The notes: a model not told the origin generated them from the letters alone. 38,517 nt of DNA from an uncultured Erysipelotrichaceae bacterium (GCA_949289855.1 CASEPS010000029.1:1-38517), one strand, 5' to 3'. Shown: positions 7,447-17,307, numbered from the stretch's first letter. Translations and numbers: made by a program.

Positions 7447-8538
7447 TTATGCCCTGTGCTGCGAAAGGATATCCTTTACTTCCTTTGCATCAATCCCCAG
7501 CATCTCAGCTATCTTATAGGCAGAAAATCCATTTGAATGCATGTAGAGGACAGCTCTCTTCCGTTCCTCATTGATGCCTTCTGCTCTTCCTTTTACTATC
7601 CCTCTTGCTTCTCCTTTTGCTTCTCCTTTTGACATTGCTTCTTTTTCCCATTCATTCATTGCCAGACACATATTTACACTCTCCTTTATCTCATCTTTTC
7701 TATCCTCGTATTTTTCTTCCATCCAGTCTATCTTTGCAACAACACCTGTGATGTAAGCTGCCTGGGGACTGACATAGAACTGACTGAAGTACTTTTGCGA
7801 TATTTCCTTCATCTTCTTTTTATCTTTACTGTATTTTACCATACTCATGAAAAACTTCATATCATTACTGTCCATGTCCATGATCTCCTCATCAGACATA
7901 TGATGGGGATCAATGAGGCACAGTGGCCACGAAGGAATCCATTTCATGAAATTGTCTGGTATGGTAAACATCTCATTGAGATTGGTTGCGCAGTCCCATG
8001 TGTCTCCTGTAAACAATATTGCAGTGAAAACAGGATACATGGTTTCCATCTTCCTGAATTTGGACAGTATTTCCCCAGCAGTGAGTTCTTCAGGATAATG
8101 AATATGTTCACCATCACTCCATTCCCATTCGTTTCTTGCCTGTATGGCGGCAACCTGTCTTTCGTAGTTGATGGCTTCATAGTTCAGTATTCTGATTGCC
8201 ATAGTTGGATCTGCCTTGGATTCATTTTCCGCACCCAGGCATACCGGTATTCTTCCCTTCCAGATTTTGAGGTTATCCCGGTAGAGTGTCTGTCCTTTCT
8301 TTTTTATTTCCGCATAATCCTTGAAGCGCAAAACAGAAAGACGCGAATCCATTTCCGCAAGGTCTTCAGGAAGAATCTTATCCTGAAAGATGTGAAGTGA
8401 ATTGAACAGTGCCGCAAAGTTGCGGGGATTGGAAAGCAGTATTGCCATACAGTTATCAATCTCATTTGAAGTTCCGGGTGGGTTTCCTAACACTTTGTCG
8501 ATCGATTTTCCAGGCAAATGTTTTTGATTCTTCATCAT
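7447..8538 (-). CDS. Rpn/PD-(D/E)XK nuclease-family protein ('putative transposase' type)
   Basis: This 363-residue protein resembles the Rpn (recombination-promoting nuclease) and PD-(D/E)XK 'putative transposase' family, common in multiple copies in gut Firmicutes. LGAENESKAD (101-110) corresponds to the family's GIENQSK active-site segment (E104, K108). The family's central ALLFTGDTWD-like block and a YSKDKKKMKE segment follow. The C-terminus has a charged glycine repeat (KGEAKGEARG) and a small helical tail (AYKIAEMLGIDAKEVKDIL) resembling a helix-turn-helix. AAAGGAG precedes the ATG pair at 8538/8535. It is a lone gene without visible terminal inverted repeats, so it is not annotated as a complete insertion sequence. 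Confidence 0.75.
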   Translation of the reverse strand: MMKNQKHLPGKSIDKVLGNPPGTSNEIDNCMAILLSNPRNFAALFNSLHIFQDKILPEDLAEMDSRLSVLRFKDYAEIKKKGQTLYRDNLKIWKGRIPVCLGAENESKADPTMAIRILNYEAINYERQVAAIQARNEWEWSDGEHIHYPEELTAGEILSKFRKMETMYPVFTAILFTGDTWDCATNLNEMFTIPDNFMKWIPSWPLCLIDPHHMSDEEIMDMDSNDMKFFMSMVKYSKDKKKMKEISQKYFSQFYVSPQAAYITGVVAKIDWMEEKYEDRKDEIKESVNMCLAMNEWEKEAMSKGEAKGEARGIVKGRAEGINEERKRAVLYMHSNGFSAYKIAEMLGIDAKEVKDILSQHRA

Positions 8539-8614
8539 TCAATTCTCCTTTACCTGTTATGTAGGCAGGAAAACCAGAAACACCTCACCATGAACAAAGG
8601 ATTTGTCAAAACAT

Positions 8615-8641
8615 ACAAAAAAGACGATGCATTGCATCGCC
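8615..8641 (-). terminator. Rho-independent terminator after pyk
   Basis: On the minus strand an 8-bp stem GGCGATGC/GCATCGTC (one G-U pair) with loop AAT is followed by TTTTTT. Confidence 0.85.
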
Positions 8642-8652
8642 TTCAAATGGTC

Positions 8653-10089
8653 TTACTTGACTTCGATGATCTTCATCATATTTGCAGAACCTTCACCTGT
8701 CGGGTAACCTGCAGAGATGATGATAAGCTGACCCTTCTTGACACCATATTCCTTGGCAAACAATGAAGCAAGTTCGTCATCGTTTGTCATCTGGTTCTGT
8801 ACATCAGAGAACAGCGGTACTACGCCCCAGTAGGACAGAAGCTTATGCTGTGTATCCTTTGTGAATGTAACCGCAAGAATTGGTACATTTGGTCTGAACT
8901 TGGAAATACGGCGTGCTGTTGTTCCACCCTGTGTGAAGACAACAATTGCACCAATGTTATCCAGTGTCAGTGTTGCATCAGAGATAGCGATGGAAACGGC
9001 ATCCTGAACAGTCTTGTTGGAAGATGTCTTGAGCCATTCGAGTCTTTCACGGTAGTTGATGATCTTTTCTGCTTCTTCAACAATTTCAGACATTGTCTCA
9101 CATGCCTCAACTGGATAATCACCAGCTGCGGATTCAGCACTGAGCATAACACCATCAGAACCATCGAGGACTGCATTGCATACGTCACTTGCTTCTGCAC
9201 GTGTGCATCTTGGGTTGTGAGTCATGGAATCGAGCATGTGTGTAGCAGTGAATGCCGGCTTACCGATGATGTTCGCCTGACGGATGATGTGCTTCTGGTA
9301 AACAGGCACAAGCATTGTCGGGATTTCTACACCGAGGTCACCACGGGCAACCATGACACCGTCAGCTGCTTCAAGAATGCTGTCGACATTGTCATAACCT
9401 TCCTGGTTTTCGATCTTAGCAATGATGTTGATACGTGGCTTGCCCATTTCAATACAGATCTTACGGATTGCATTGACATCGCTTGCTCTTCTGACGAAGG
9501 AAGCAAAGATGAAGTCAACATCATTTTCACATCCGAAACGGATATCTGCCTTATCCTTTTCAGAAAGGAATGGCATAGAGAGCTTGACACCTGGAACGTT
9601 GCACCCCTTGTGGGAGCTGATCGGACCAGCTACTTCAACACGGCACTTGAGTTCCTGTCCATCATTTTCAAGGACAGTGAGTCTCATCTTGCCATCATTG
9701 ATCAGAATATAATTGCCAGACTTGAGGTCATCAAACAATTCAGGGCACTGAATGTGGAAACGTTCATGTGTTCCTTCACATTCTGCCTTTTCGAGATAAA
9801 CGATTTCACCAATTTCATAATTCTCTGTGTCATTGATGAAGTTGCCGAGTCTGATTTCCGGACCCTTTGTATCAAGAGCTACAGCGAGGTTGATACCAGT
9901 CACATCAGAAACATGTCTGACAAGTTCAATTCTTGCCTTATGTTCCTCATGTGAGCCGTGGCTGAAATTCAGGCGGGCAATATTCATACCTGCTTTTGCG
10001 AGCTCTGTGAGAGTTTCTGCATTTTCGGATGCAGGACCAATCGTACAAATGACTTTGGTCTTCTTCAGCGTGTGGTTGTAATTTTCCAT
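8653..10089 (-). CDS. pyk: Pyruvate kinase
   Basis: Pyruvate kinase converts phosphoenolpyruvate and ADP to pyruvate and ATP, the last step of glycolysis. The 478-residue length suits the tetrameric enzyme without the extra PEP-utiliser domain found in Bacillus. Visible landmarks are TKVICTIGPAS near the N-terminus, ALDTKGPEIR (71-80), the active-site signature IIAKIENQEG with K225 and E227, and MVARGDLGVEIP (246-257) for metal and phosphate binding. AGGAAGG precedes the ATG. It lies 60 bp behind pfkA, so the two irreversible lower-glycolysis steps are co-transcribed, as in many Firmicutes, and the unit ends at a strong terminator. Confidence 0.97.
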   Translation of the reverse strand: MENYNHTLKKTKVICTIGPASENAETLTELAKAGMNIARLNFSHGSHEEHKARIELVRHVSDVTGINLAVALDTKGPEIRLGNFINDTENYEIGEIVYLEKAECEGTHERFHIQCPELFDDLKSGNYILINDGKMRLTVLENDGQELKCRVEVAGPISSHKGCNVPGVKLSMPFLSEKDKADIRFGCENDVDFIFASFVRRASDVNAIRKICIEMGKPRINIIAKIENQEGYDNVDSILEAADGVMVARGDLGVEIPTMLVPVYQKHIIRQANIIGKPAFTATHMLDSMTHNPRCTRAEASDVCNAVLDGSDGVMLSAESAAGDYPVEACETMSEIVEEAEKIINYRERLEWLKTSSNKTVQDAVSIAISDATLTLDNIGAIVVFTQGGTTARRISKFRPNVPILAVTFTKDTQHKLLSYWGVVPLFSDVQNQMTNDDELASLFAKEYGVKKGQLIIISAGYPTGEGSANMMKIIEVK

Positions 10090-10149
10090 TTTTTTTCATC
10101 CTTCCTATATTATCAATCCGGCAGATTGCCAGATAGATAAGCACTTTGG

Positions 10150-11112
10150 TTATACGAGTCTGTCAAACAGGCGATACAATGCCTTTCTGCTCTTACGAGG
10201 ACGCTCAAGAGCTTCCTGGATCGGAACAGAAGCGATCTCATTGTCGATAATACCTACGCAATGACCGCCAATACCTTCCATGAGAAGGTCAACAGCTTTT
10301 TCGCCCATTCTGCTTGCACGCATACGGTCCATCGGAGTCGGAGAACCGCCTCTCTGGATATGACCAAGAACCGTAGCACGACCCGAGAAATCGGTCATGG
10401 ATGTGACTTTCTTTGCCAGTGCATCCACATCGCAGATCTTTTCAGAGATCAGCACAATCGCATGGTTTTTATGCACAGCTTCACCAAGATATCTCAGCTT
10501 TTCAATGACTTCAAGTTCATCATAGCCTGTCTCTGGTGTAATCACCATCTCAGCACCGCAGGAAATGGCTGTATACAATGCAAGATCGCCGCAATGGTTG
10601 CCCATTACTTCAACAATCGAGCAGCGGTGATGAGAAGAAGATGTATCACGTAGTTTATCGACGTTCTCCACACAAGTCTGCAGAGCCGTATCAAAACCAA
10701 TGGTAAAGTCCGTACCAGGAATATCATTATCAATTGTTCCAGGCAGACCAATACAGTTGATTCCCTTTCTTGTTAATGAAAGTCCACCACGGTAGGAACC
10801 ATCTCCACCGATAACGACAAGTGCTTCAATTCCTGCACGTTTCAGGTTTTTGATGCACTGGTTCTGCACTTCATCTTCACGGAATTCCGGCAGTCTTGCC
10901 GAACCAAGTACTGTACCACCGCGATCCATAATGTCACTGACACTGGCGCGGGTTAATGGTTCAAAATTCTCATCGAGAAGACCTTTGTAGCCATTGTGAA
11001 CACCAACAACTTCAATACCATTGTTCAGGGCAATGCGTGTAACTGATCGTATTGCCGCATTCATTCCAGGGGCATCGCCGCCTGAAGTAAGGACACCAAT
11101 TTTTCTGACCAT
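10150..11112 (-). CDS. pfkA: ATP-dependent 6-phosphofructokinase
   Basis: This enzyme phosphorylates fructose 6-phosphate to fructose 1,6-bisphosphate in glycolysis. At 320 residues it matches the bacterial ATP-dependent type. Landmarks are TSGGDAPGMNAAIR (9-22), GGDGS (102-106) for ATP, and PGTIDNDI (124-131) with the catalytic aspartate D128. The glycine of GGDG at the position that discriminates ATP from pyrophosphate users supports ATP use. It is first in the pfkA-pyk pair, with a strong promoter directly upstream and GGAGG before the start. Confidence 0.97.
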   Translation of the reverse strand: MVRKIGVLTSGGDAPGMNAAIRSVTRIALNNGIEVVGVHNGYKGLLDENFEPLTRASVSDIMDRGGTVLGSARLPEFREDEVQNQCIKNLKRAGIEALVVIGGDGSYRGGLSLTRKGINCIGLPGTIDNDIPGTDFTIGFDTALQTCVENVDKLRDTSSSHHRCSIVEVMGNHCGDLALYTAISCGAEMVITPETGYDELEVIEKLRYLGEAVHKNHAIVLISEKICDVDALAKKVTSMTDFSGRATVLGHIQRGGSPTPMDRMRASRMGEKAVDLLMEGIGGHCVGIIDNEIASVPIQEALERPRKSRKALYRLFDRLV

Positions 11113-11139
11113 TTCCTGTTAGCCTCCGATTTCGTATTC

Positions 11140-11168
11140 ATTTTAGGCACTGTTTTTCAAGCAGTCAA
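11140..11168 (-). promoter_or_regulatory. Promoter of pfkA-pyk
   Basis: On the minus strand TTGACT (11168-11163) and TAAAAT (11145-11140) are separated by exactly 17 bp, a good vegetative sigma-A promoter. It lies just past the end of dnaI, so glycolytic genes can be expressed independently of the replication genes upstream. Confidence 0.7.
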
Positions 11169-11174
11169 CAAGTT

Positions 11175-12074
11175 TCAGCGCCTATATTTGCCAGTAAGCG
11201 CTTCCGGTGAAGATAAAGCTTTAATCCTGTCCAAAATGCGCTCAGCCTTTACATCCGCCTGATCTCCTTTTGATGAAAATCTGAAATGATCAAGCAGAGA
11301 ATCCAGATCTTCATTTGATGTAAACCATGTTGTAAGACCCGCTTCATACCGTGCATTCAGCACTGGTAATAACAACTGATCACGGTTCCATTCCGTAACC
11401 GATTCAGCACCAATATCATCAATGACCGCAAACTTTGCATACTTGAGTCTTTCCATCTCAGTACGATATTCCCCACTGATCACCATGGATGCCATACGCT
11501 GCACAAAGTCAGGCCAATAGACAAAGGCTACCTTCATACCCTTTCTTGCACGCTCATTTGCAGCACAAGCCGCAAGATATGTCTTGCCCATACCCATCGG
11601 TCCATAAAGATAAAGTCCCTTGTTATTCTGCGAAGCAAGCAGTGCAGCACCAGCTGTTTTGAGATACTCTTGCTTTTCCTGATCTGTCTCTATATTCTTG
11701 AACGTCACTGTTTCCATCTGATGAGGCAGGTCATTGATAATATAGTTTGAAAGATGTTTCCGCTTTGTGAGCTCCTCCTGCTTATAACGGCATGGTGTCT
11801 GTACAATCTTGAGAATGCCATCATAGATGGGCATATTCTGATAGCCCTCTATGCGGGCTGTACAACAGGCAAGTCCCTTACATGACTCACATGGCTTTGT
11901 TGTCTTTCTCCATTCATCGATTGACCAGGGATGGCTTTTGATGACAGAAAGCGGAATGTTATGCTTTGTGGCATAATTCATCACCATCTTATCCGCAAGC
12001 AGATTCTCAACCAGTGCATCTGTATCCTGTTTTTCTTTTTCACTGATCTCTATCGTAAAGTCCATCTTCTGCAT
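11175..12074 (-). CDS. dnaI: Primosomal helicase loader DnaI
   Basis: DnaI is the AAA+ loader that places the replicative helicase on DNA in Firmicutes. The 299-residue protein has an N-terminal helicase-interaction domain with cysteines C62, C65, C70, C71 and C95, consistent with the zinc-binding N-domain. The ATPase domain has Walker A GPMGMGKT (158-165), Walker B AVIDD (216-220) and sensor-like TSNED (252-256). It follows the dnaB-type gene by 4 bp, with GAGGAGTG inside that gene's end, the classical dnaB-dnaI arrangement. Confidence is high. Confidence 0.94.
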   Translation of the reverse strand: MQKMDFTIEISEKEKQDTDALVENLLADKMVMNYATKHNIPLSVIKSHPWSIDEWRKTTKPCESCKGLACCTARIEGYQNMPIYDGILKIVQTPCRYKQEELTKRKHLSNYIINDLPHQMETVTFKNIETDQEKQEYLKTAGAALLASQNNKGLYLYGPMGMGKTYLAACAANERARKGMKVAFVYWPDFVQRMASMVISGEYRTEMERLKYAKFAVIDDIGAESVTEWNRDQLLLPVLNARYEAGLTTWFTSNEDLDSLLDHFRFSSKGDQADVKAERILDRIKALSSPEALTGKYRR

Positions 12075-12078
12075 GCCA

Positions 12079-13281
12079 TCACTCCTCTTCCAGTTTTTCC
12101 TGGTGTTGTTTCAAAAGCTCTTCAAACGCTGCCACATCTTCATGTGTTGCGTCTGTCAACGGTTTGTTCTCATCCTTCTTATAGGCAGGTAATGCCTGTA
12201 CCCTTCCAGCATTTGTAAACCGTGGCTTTGTATAAGAAGGGCGTTTCTTTGTTTCATGCAATGCCTGTTCCTTTGTCTCAACACCATCTCTTGCCCATTC
12301 GGCAGCGACTGATTCCACAAACTTCCTGTTCAAACGGTTGTCTGATGTTTTGAGAATATAGTCGAGCATAACATTGACAACAGGGTTGGGAAACTTCATT
12401 GTGACCGAAAGATATTCAAGAATATCCAGTTCCCCTCTTGCCAGCTGTCTGCCCATCTGCTTTGACTGCAGATAGGAAACAGGAGGCAGATCATATGGAT
12501 CATTTGCGGCTGTGACATCTGGCTTTGTCTTTTTACAAAGATAGCGGAACCTTTCCGTATTGAACGTCTCTCCATCAATGGTACTACATGCCCCGACAAT
12601 TTCCACCATATGCGAAGGACTGATACCATATACCGTTGCCATTCTGCCAATGAGGTTCATATTTTCATCCGTTCTGAGTTGGATCGGAAACACCAGAGCA
12701 GAACATGAAGCGATGAACTTTTCATAATCAAACTCGATGGCCTCATCTTCCCGGTTGAACACATACCGCGGTTTTACATTCTGATATACCGGTTCTTCCA
12801 CATTGTGCTTCACGGTTGTATTGATATATGGCTTTGTCACATTGCGGTAACCTTCTATAGAAATACCGACATTGCCAAGCCGTGCGGCAACTTCATCGCT
12901 GTCCTTTTTGCCAACCACACTGATATAGGTATTCATATAACTCCGCGTATGCAGGAAATCCAGGGTAGGCAATGGTGAGCGCAGCTTATAAATATAGCTT
13001 GTATAACGTTCATGACTTCTGCTGAATGTCTGCATGAGATTGTATTGTTCAAGCCTGAATCGTGCTCTTTCCAATACATCCAGGGGAATATCCATAATCC
13101 TGGAAAGATGGCGGTGGGTTGTCTGGGTGCGCTGGTGGCGTGCCTCCGCATGCAATGTGAGATAGAGAAGAACACCATCTCCTTTGATTAGTGGCTGATA
13201 GAGATTCAGCAGGGAAACAATACTGTCTTCTGAAATTGCCGTAGCACATTCCACCCTGTATGTATCTTCATTCTTTAACAT
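12079..13281 (-). CDS. dnaB: Replication initiation and membrane attachment protein DnaB (Firmicutes type)
   Basis: This is the Firmicutes helicase co-loader and primosome protein, not the helicase named DnaB in Proteobacteria. The 400-residue protein has an N-terminal winged-helix-like region (about 20-110) with SLLNLYQPLIKGDGVLLYLT, and a C-terminal DnaB/DnaD-type helical domain (about 290-345) with LDILEYLSVTMKFPNPVVNVMLDYI-type spacing that ends in an aromatic/basic DNA-contact segment. The tail is charged and probably disordered. It begins one base after the coaE stop and is coupled to dnaI downstream. Together with polA, mutM and coaE it forms a conserved replication and repair cluster. 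Confidence 0.9.
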   Translation of the reverse strand: MLKNEDTYRVECATAISEDSIVSLLNLYQPLIKGDGVLLYLTLHAEARHQRTQTTHRHLSRIMDIPLDVLERARFRLEQYNLMQTFSRSHERYTSYIYKLRSPLPTLDFLHTRSYMNTYISVVGKKDSDEVAARLGNVGISIEGYRNVTKPYINTTVKHNVEEPVYQNVKPRYVFNREDEAIEFDYEKFIASCSALVFPIQLRTDENMNLIGRMATVYGISPSHMVEIVGACSTIDGETFNTERFRYLCKKTKPDVTAANDPYDLPPVSYLQSKQMGRQLARGELDILEYLSVTMKFPNPVVNVMLDYILKTSDNRLNRKFVESVAAEWARDGVETKEQALHETKKRPSYTKPRFTNAGRVQALPAYKKDENKPLTDATHEDVAAFEELLKQHQEKLEEE

Positions 13282-13282
13282 A

Positions 13283-13879
13283 TCAGCTCCTTCTGCCCCT
13301 CAATCTGCGCAAGAGAAGGTTCACCTCATGATCGAGATCTTTCATGGTTCCATCATTATGTATGACAATGTCCGCAAGTTCCATCTGCTTTTGTGCATCA
13401 ATCTGTGATGCATAGCGGGCATTTGCCTCCTCTTCACTATAGTCCCTGTCTTCCATCATCCGTTTGACAGCCGTTTCCTTTGTACAGGTCACTACTATCA
13501 CTTCATCAAATTTGTCTTCCAGTCCTGCTTCAAACAATAACGGCACTTCCGCAAAGGCAAAGGGAAGATTTGCATGGGTAGAAAAGAAATGGTCCATACC
13601 ACCAATGACATATGGATGGGTGATGTCATTGAGCTGTTTCCTCTTTTCTTCATTATGGAAAACAACTTCAGCCAGCTTCTTTCTGTCCACATCTCCATGT
13701 TTGTCGAGCACATCACTTCCAAATGCAGCAACAATCTTTTCTGCTGCCGGATGACCTGCATGAAGGCACATCGCAGCATAGCGGTCACTGTTAAAGACAG
13801 GAAAACCTCTTCTTTTAAGCAATATACAAAATGTCGTTTTTCCGGACGCAATTGTTCCGGCAATACCGATTTTCTTCAT
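13283..13879 (-). CDS. coaE: Dephospho-CoA kinase
   Basis: CoaE phosphorylates the 3'-hydroxyl of dephospho-CoA, the final step of coenzyme A synthesis. The 198-residue protein has P-loop GTIASGKTT (8-16), the substrate motif VPLLFEAGLEDKFDEVIVV, and RYASQIDAQKQMELADIVIHNDG near the C-terminus, all typical. It sits 9 bp after mutM and one base before dnaB, the gene order common in Bacillota. Confidence 0.96.
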   Translation of the reverse strand: MKKIGIAGTIASGKTTFCILLKRRGFPVFNSDRYAAMCLHAGHPAAEKIVAAFGSDVLDKHGDVDRKKLAEVVFHNEEKRKQLNDITHPYVIGGMDHFFSTHANLPFAFAEVPLLFEAGLEDKFDEVIVVTCTKETAVKRMMEDRDYSEEEANARYASQIDAQKQMELADIVIHNDGTMKDLDHEVNLLLRRLRGRRS

Positions 13880-13888
13880 ACAACTTCC

Positions 13889-14695
13889 TTATTTCTGACA
13901 ATGCGGACAATAGTAACTGCTGCGTCCGCCAATCGTTTTCACTTTGATAGCACTGCCACAGATGGCACATGTCTTCTTTGTATGCACTGCACAATTCAAT
14001 TGAAACCTGCCTGTTACACCAAGGGACGATGTATAGGAACGGATGGTCGTACCCCCTGCTGCAATTGCTGCAGATAGAATCATCTTTGTGTTATTGACAA
14101 TATTCTCTTCATCTTTGCGGGTGATACGTGCACAGCTTCTGCCGGGTCTCAGATGACTTGCGGCTAATATTTCATCTGCATAGATGTTTCCAATACCTGC
14201 CGTAAACTCTTGTTCAAGTAATAGTGTCTTGAGTGGCACTTTCCGGTTTTTGATGTACTGGTGCATATAGTCCGCATTGAATGCATCACTCAATGGTTCC
14301 GGACCAAGGTTTTTATAATGGGTAAAATCATATTCCAGAGGCAGAATGCACATCCTGCCAAACTTGCGGGTGTCATGATATCGCAATTGCTTATGGTTAT
14401 GTAACTGGAAGATGACATGCATATGTCTGTTCAATGGTTCTGCATCATCCATGATGTAGAACTTCCCTTCCATACGCAGATGTGCAACAAGTGTGACATG
14501 ATCCATGCGGAAGATGAGATATTTCCCACGTCTTTCAAATGTGCGGAAATGTTCATGGACAAGAGCTTCAGCAAATTCCTCTGCATCGCCTTCAATCATC
14601 TTTGCATAGCGCACATCAACCCCGAGAATTTCTTCATCCCGTATCTGTTTTTCCAGTGTTCTCACCACAGTTTCTACTTCCGGTAATTCAGGCAT
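13889..14695 (-). CDS. mutM: Formamidopyrimidine-DNA glycosylase
   Basis: MutM (Fpg) excises 8-oxoguanine and ring-opened purines and cleaves the abasic site. The 268-residue protein begins MPELPEVETV, supplying the catalytic proline and glutamate after Met removal. It contains RRGKYLIF with the conserved lysine near residue 58 and ends in a C-terminal zinc finger, CAICGS...YYCPHC. It lies 14 bp downstream of polA in the same direction, a widespread pairing of repair genes. Confidence 0.97.
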   Translation of the reverse strand: MPELPEVETVVRTLEKQIRDEEILGVDVRYAKMIEGDAEEFAEALVHEHFRTFERRGKYLIFRMDHVTLVAHLRMEGKFYIMDDAEPLNRHMHVIFQLHNHKQLRYHDTRKFGRMCILPLEYDFTHYKNLGPEPLSDAFNADYMHQYIKNRKVPLKTLLLEQEFTAGIGNIYADEILAASHLRPGRSCARITRKDEENIVNNTKMILSAAIAAGGTTIRSYTSSLGVTGRFQLNCAVHTKKTCAICGSAIKVKTIGGRSSYYCPHCQK

Positions 14696-14709
14696 AGCAC
14701 CACATTCCT

Positions 14710-17307
14710 TTATTTGGCTTCATACCAGTTGCTGCCAATGGAACATTCAGCAGTCAGCGGCACCTTCAGCTGCATAGCATTGACCATACCATCATTGATG
14801 AGTGCCTTCATCATTTCCACTTCATCCTCTGGTACGGTAAAGATGAGTTCATCGTGTACCTGCAGAATCATTTTGGACTTCACATTTTTCTCGCGCATGG
14901 CTTTATCAATATCAATCATGGCAAGCTTGATGAGATCTGCTGCACTGCCCTGGATAGGTGCGTTCATGGCAGCCCGTTTGCCAAACTCACGAATCATGCG
15001 GTTCTTGTCATGAATCTCGGGAATCTCTCGCCTTCTGCCAAGCAATGTGGTCACATAGCCATTCTTCTCACAGTCTTCGACAATACTGTTCATATAGGTG
15101 CGTATCTTTGGATACTTCTCATAATACGTATCAATGAACTGCTTTGCTTCCGCAACAGATGTACCAAGCTGCTCAGAAAGACCATAGTCAGAAATGCCAT
15201 ACACAATACCGAAGTTGACTGTCTTGGCCTGTCTTCTCATCAGTGGTGTCACTTCATCCTTTGTAACCCCAAACACATCCATGGCTGTTTTGGTATGAAT
15301 ATCGATACCTTCATTGAATGCTTCAATCAAAGCTGTTTCATCTGCCATATGGGCAAGCATGCGCAATTCAATCTGGTGGTAGTCACAGGAAATGAGCACA
15401 CTGTTTTCTTCAGGCAGAAATGCCTTGCGGATTTCCTTTCCCTGTTCATCCCGCACAGAGATGTTCTGCAGATTTGGTTCAGAAGAAGAAAGTCTTCCAG
15501 TCTGGGTGGCAGCCTGGTTATAAATCGTATGAATGCGTCCATCCTGACGGATATATTTCTTGAGACCTTCCGCATATGTACTGTAGATCTTGCTGAGGCG
15601 GCGGTATTCGAGAATTCTTTCAATAATCGGATGTGCACCCCGCAGTTTTTCCAGATTTTCTGCTGATGTGCTGCGCTTTTTACCCGTATAGAGTCCGATA
15701 TCATCAAACAATACCGCTGCAAGCTGCTTTGGAGAATTGATATTGAATTCCTTTCCGGCATCCGCATAGATTTCCATCTGTAACCGGTCAATTTCTCCCT
15801 TGGTTCTATCAGCGATTTCATTGAGGACATTGATATCACAACGGATACCTTCATTTTCCATGTTATAGAGAATGACCGTCAATGGCATCTCCACATTCCG
15901 GTAAAGATTCATTTCACCATCTGTGGTCAATTGCTTATCTGCATTTTCATAAATGGAAAGGATGGCATCTGCCCTTTCACAGCCATAGGCTGCCTGCTGC
16001 TTTTCTTCAACAACAAGCAGTGGTTTTCCTGCTTTGCCATATACATCTTCATATGCCAAGGCAAAGGAAATACCATAGTGGTCAAGAATCTTCTGCAAAC
16101 TTGTCAAAGAAGAATCCGCAAGAGATGCCATAATCATGACATCATCCTGCATCTTTACAGCAATACCTTCATTGGACAAGACATGCATCATCCGTTTGAC
16201 ATCATAGCCAATTGCTTTGCCACTGCATAACTTCTCACATAACAATGTATCATGCTTCACATCATCACAATGGATGTAGTAATGTTCCCTGCCATTAGAC
16301 AAGGCAAGACCATGCAGTGAGGCAGACATAAACTCCGCCTGGTCATCATCCGCAAAGATGGCAAATGGATGTTCATAGAAGGAAGCAGGAATCTCTGTGA
16401 CAATTTCTGCTTCCACCTGTTTCTGTTCAACAGAAACATCATCCTGAGACATATTGCGGTAACGTTCCGCAAGTGTCTTCATGTCCAGTGTTTCAAAGAA
16501 ACGGATCAATGCATCATAGGTTGGATGGAATGCACATTCTGCAATGTCTACATCAATATCGACATCACGGCGTATGGTGGCAAGTGTTTTGGATAACATG
16601 GCACTTTCATGTCCTGCCATGATCTTTTTCTGCAATGCCCCTTTTAACTCACCTTCATGGGCAAGGACATTTTCGACCGTTCCATATTGTTGCAGCAATT
16701 TGACAGCTGTCTTTTCACCAATGCCTTTGATACCCGGAATATTGTCACTGCTGTCTCCCATGAGGGCTTTCATATCGATGATCTGCAGTGGTTCAATACC
16801 CATGTCCTCTTTCATCTTTTCCGGGGTCATGACATCCATATCCGTCATCCCCTTCTTCATTAACAATACACTTGTTGTATCATCCACAAGCTGTAACAGG
16901 TCATGGTCACTGCTGAAGATGACGGTATTGTAATCAGGGTATTTCTTTGACATTGTACCGATGAGGTCATCTGCTTCAATATCCTGCATTTCCACCCAGC
17001 GGATGCCAAACGCATCGAGGTAGTCGCGTACAAGCTGAAACTGTGGCACAAGATCATCCGGCGCTGGTTTTCTTCCGCCTTTGTAGTCCGCATACAGCTC
17101 ATGGCGGAATGTATGCTTGCCTGCATCGAAGGCAACAAGTACAGCATCTGGTTTTTCCGTTTCGAGGGCTTTCTGCAGCATCATGGCAAAGCCATATACC
17201 GCATTGGTTGGGACTCCTTTTGAGGAAGTCATGGTATGTCCATATGCTGTAGCATAATACGCGCGGAACAGCATGGAATTTCCATCCGTCAGCATCAGTT
17301 TCTTCAT
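14710..17307 (-). CDS. polA: DNA polymerase I
   Basis: The 865-residue enzyme fills gaps and removes RNA primers. The N-terminal 5'-3' exonuclease (about 1-290) has IEADDLIG and GDSSDNIPGIKGIGEKTA. The middle 3'-5' exonuclease fold is present but lacks the acidic catalytic set (FAIFADDD where proofreaders have FAFDTE-like motifs), as in Bacillus, so it should not proofread. The polymerase domain has motif A SCDYHQIELRMLAH, motif B RRQAKTVNFGIVYG and motif C LQVHDELIF. The ATG at 17307 (MKKLMLTDGNS) is the conserved start; the open frame extends 31 codons further but without homology. A short hairpin (17321-17335) lies upstream and the ribosome site is weak. Confidence 0.97.
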   Translation of the reverse strand: MKKLMLTDGNSMLFRAYYATAYGHTMTSSKGVPTNAVYGFAMMLQKALETEKPDAVLVAFDAGKHTFRHELYADYKGGRKPAPDDLVPQFQLVRDYLDAFGIRWVEMQDIEADDLIGTMSKKYPDYNTVIFSSDHDLLQLVDDTTSVLLMKKGMTDMDVMTPEKMKEDMGIEPLQIIDMKALMGDSSDNIPGIKGIGEKTAVKLLQQYGTVENVLAHEGELKGALQKKIMAGHESAMLSKTLATIRRDVDIDVDIAECAFHPTYDALIRFFETLDMKTLAERYRNMSQDDVSVEQKQVEAEIVTEIPASFYEHPFAIFADDDQAEFMSASLHGLALSNGREHYYIHCDDVKHDTLLCEKLCSGKAIGYDVKRMMHVLSNEGIAVKMQDDVMIMASLADSSLTSLQKILDHYGISFALAYEDVYGKAGKPLLVVEEKQQAAYGCERADAILSIYENADKQLTTDGEMNLYRNVEMPLTVILYNMENEGIRCDINVLNEIADRTKGEIDRLQMEIYADAGKEFNINSPKQLAAVLFDDIGLYTGKKRSTSAENLEKLRGAHPIIERILEYRRLSKIYSTYAEGLKKYIRQDGRIHTIYNQAATQTGRLSSSEPNLQNISVRDEQGKEIRKAFLPEENSVLISCDYHQIELRMLAHMADETALIEAFNEGIDIHTKTAMDVFGVTKDEVTPLMRRQAKTVNFGIVYGISDYGLSEQLGTSVAEAKQFIDTYYEKYPKIRTYMNSIVEDCEKNGYVTTLLGRRREIPEIHDKNRMIREFGKRAAMNAPIQGSAADLIKLAMIDIDKAMREKNVKSKMILQVHDELIFTVPEDEVEMMKALINDGMVNAMQLKVPLTAECSIGSNWYEAK

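Noticed and set aside
7795-8400. 201-codon open frame on the plus strand
   Set aside because: It is antisense to the Rpn-family gene, has an odd Cys/His/Phe-rich composition and no ribosome site.
7447-8538. Complete insertion sequence
   Set aside because: No terminal inverted repeats or target duplication were seen around the gene, and the family includes non-transposing nucleases.
8845-9954. 369-codon open frame on the plus strand
   Set aside because: It is antisense to pyruvate kinase, cysteine-rich and without any recognisable motif.
14854-15666. 270-codon open frame on the plus strand
   Set aside because: It is antisense to the polymerase domain of polA and shows no protein-family features.
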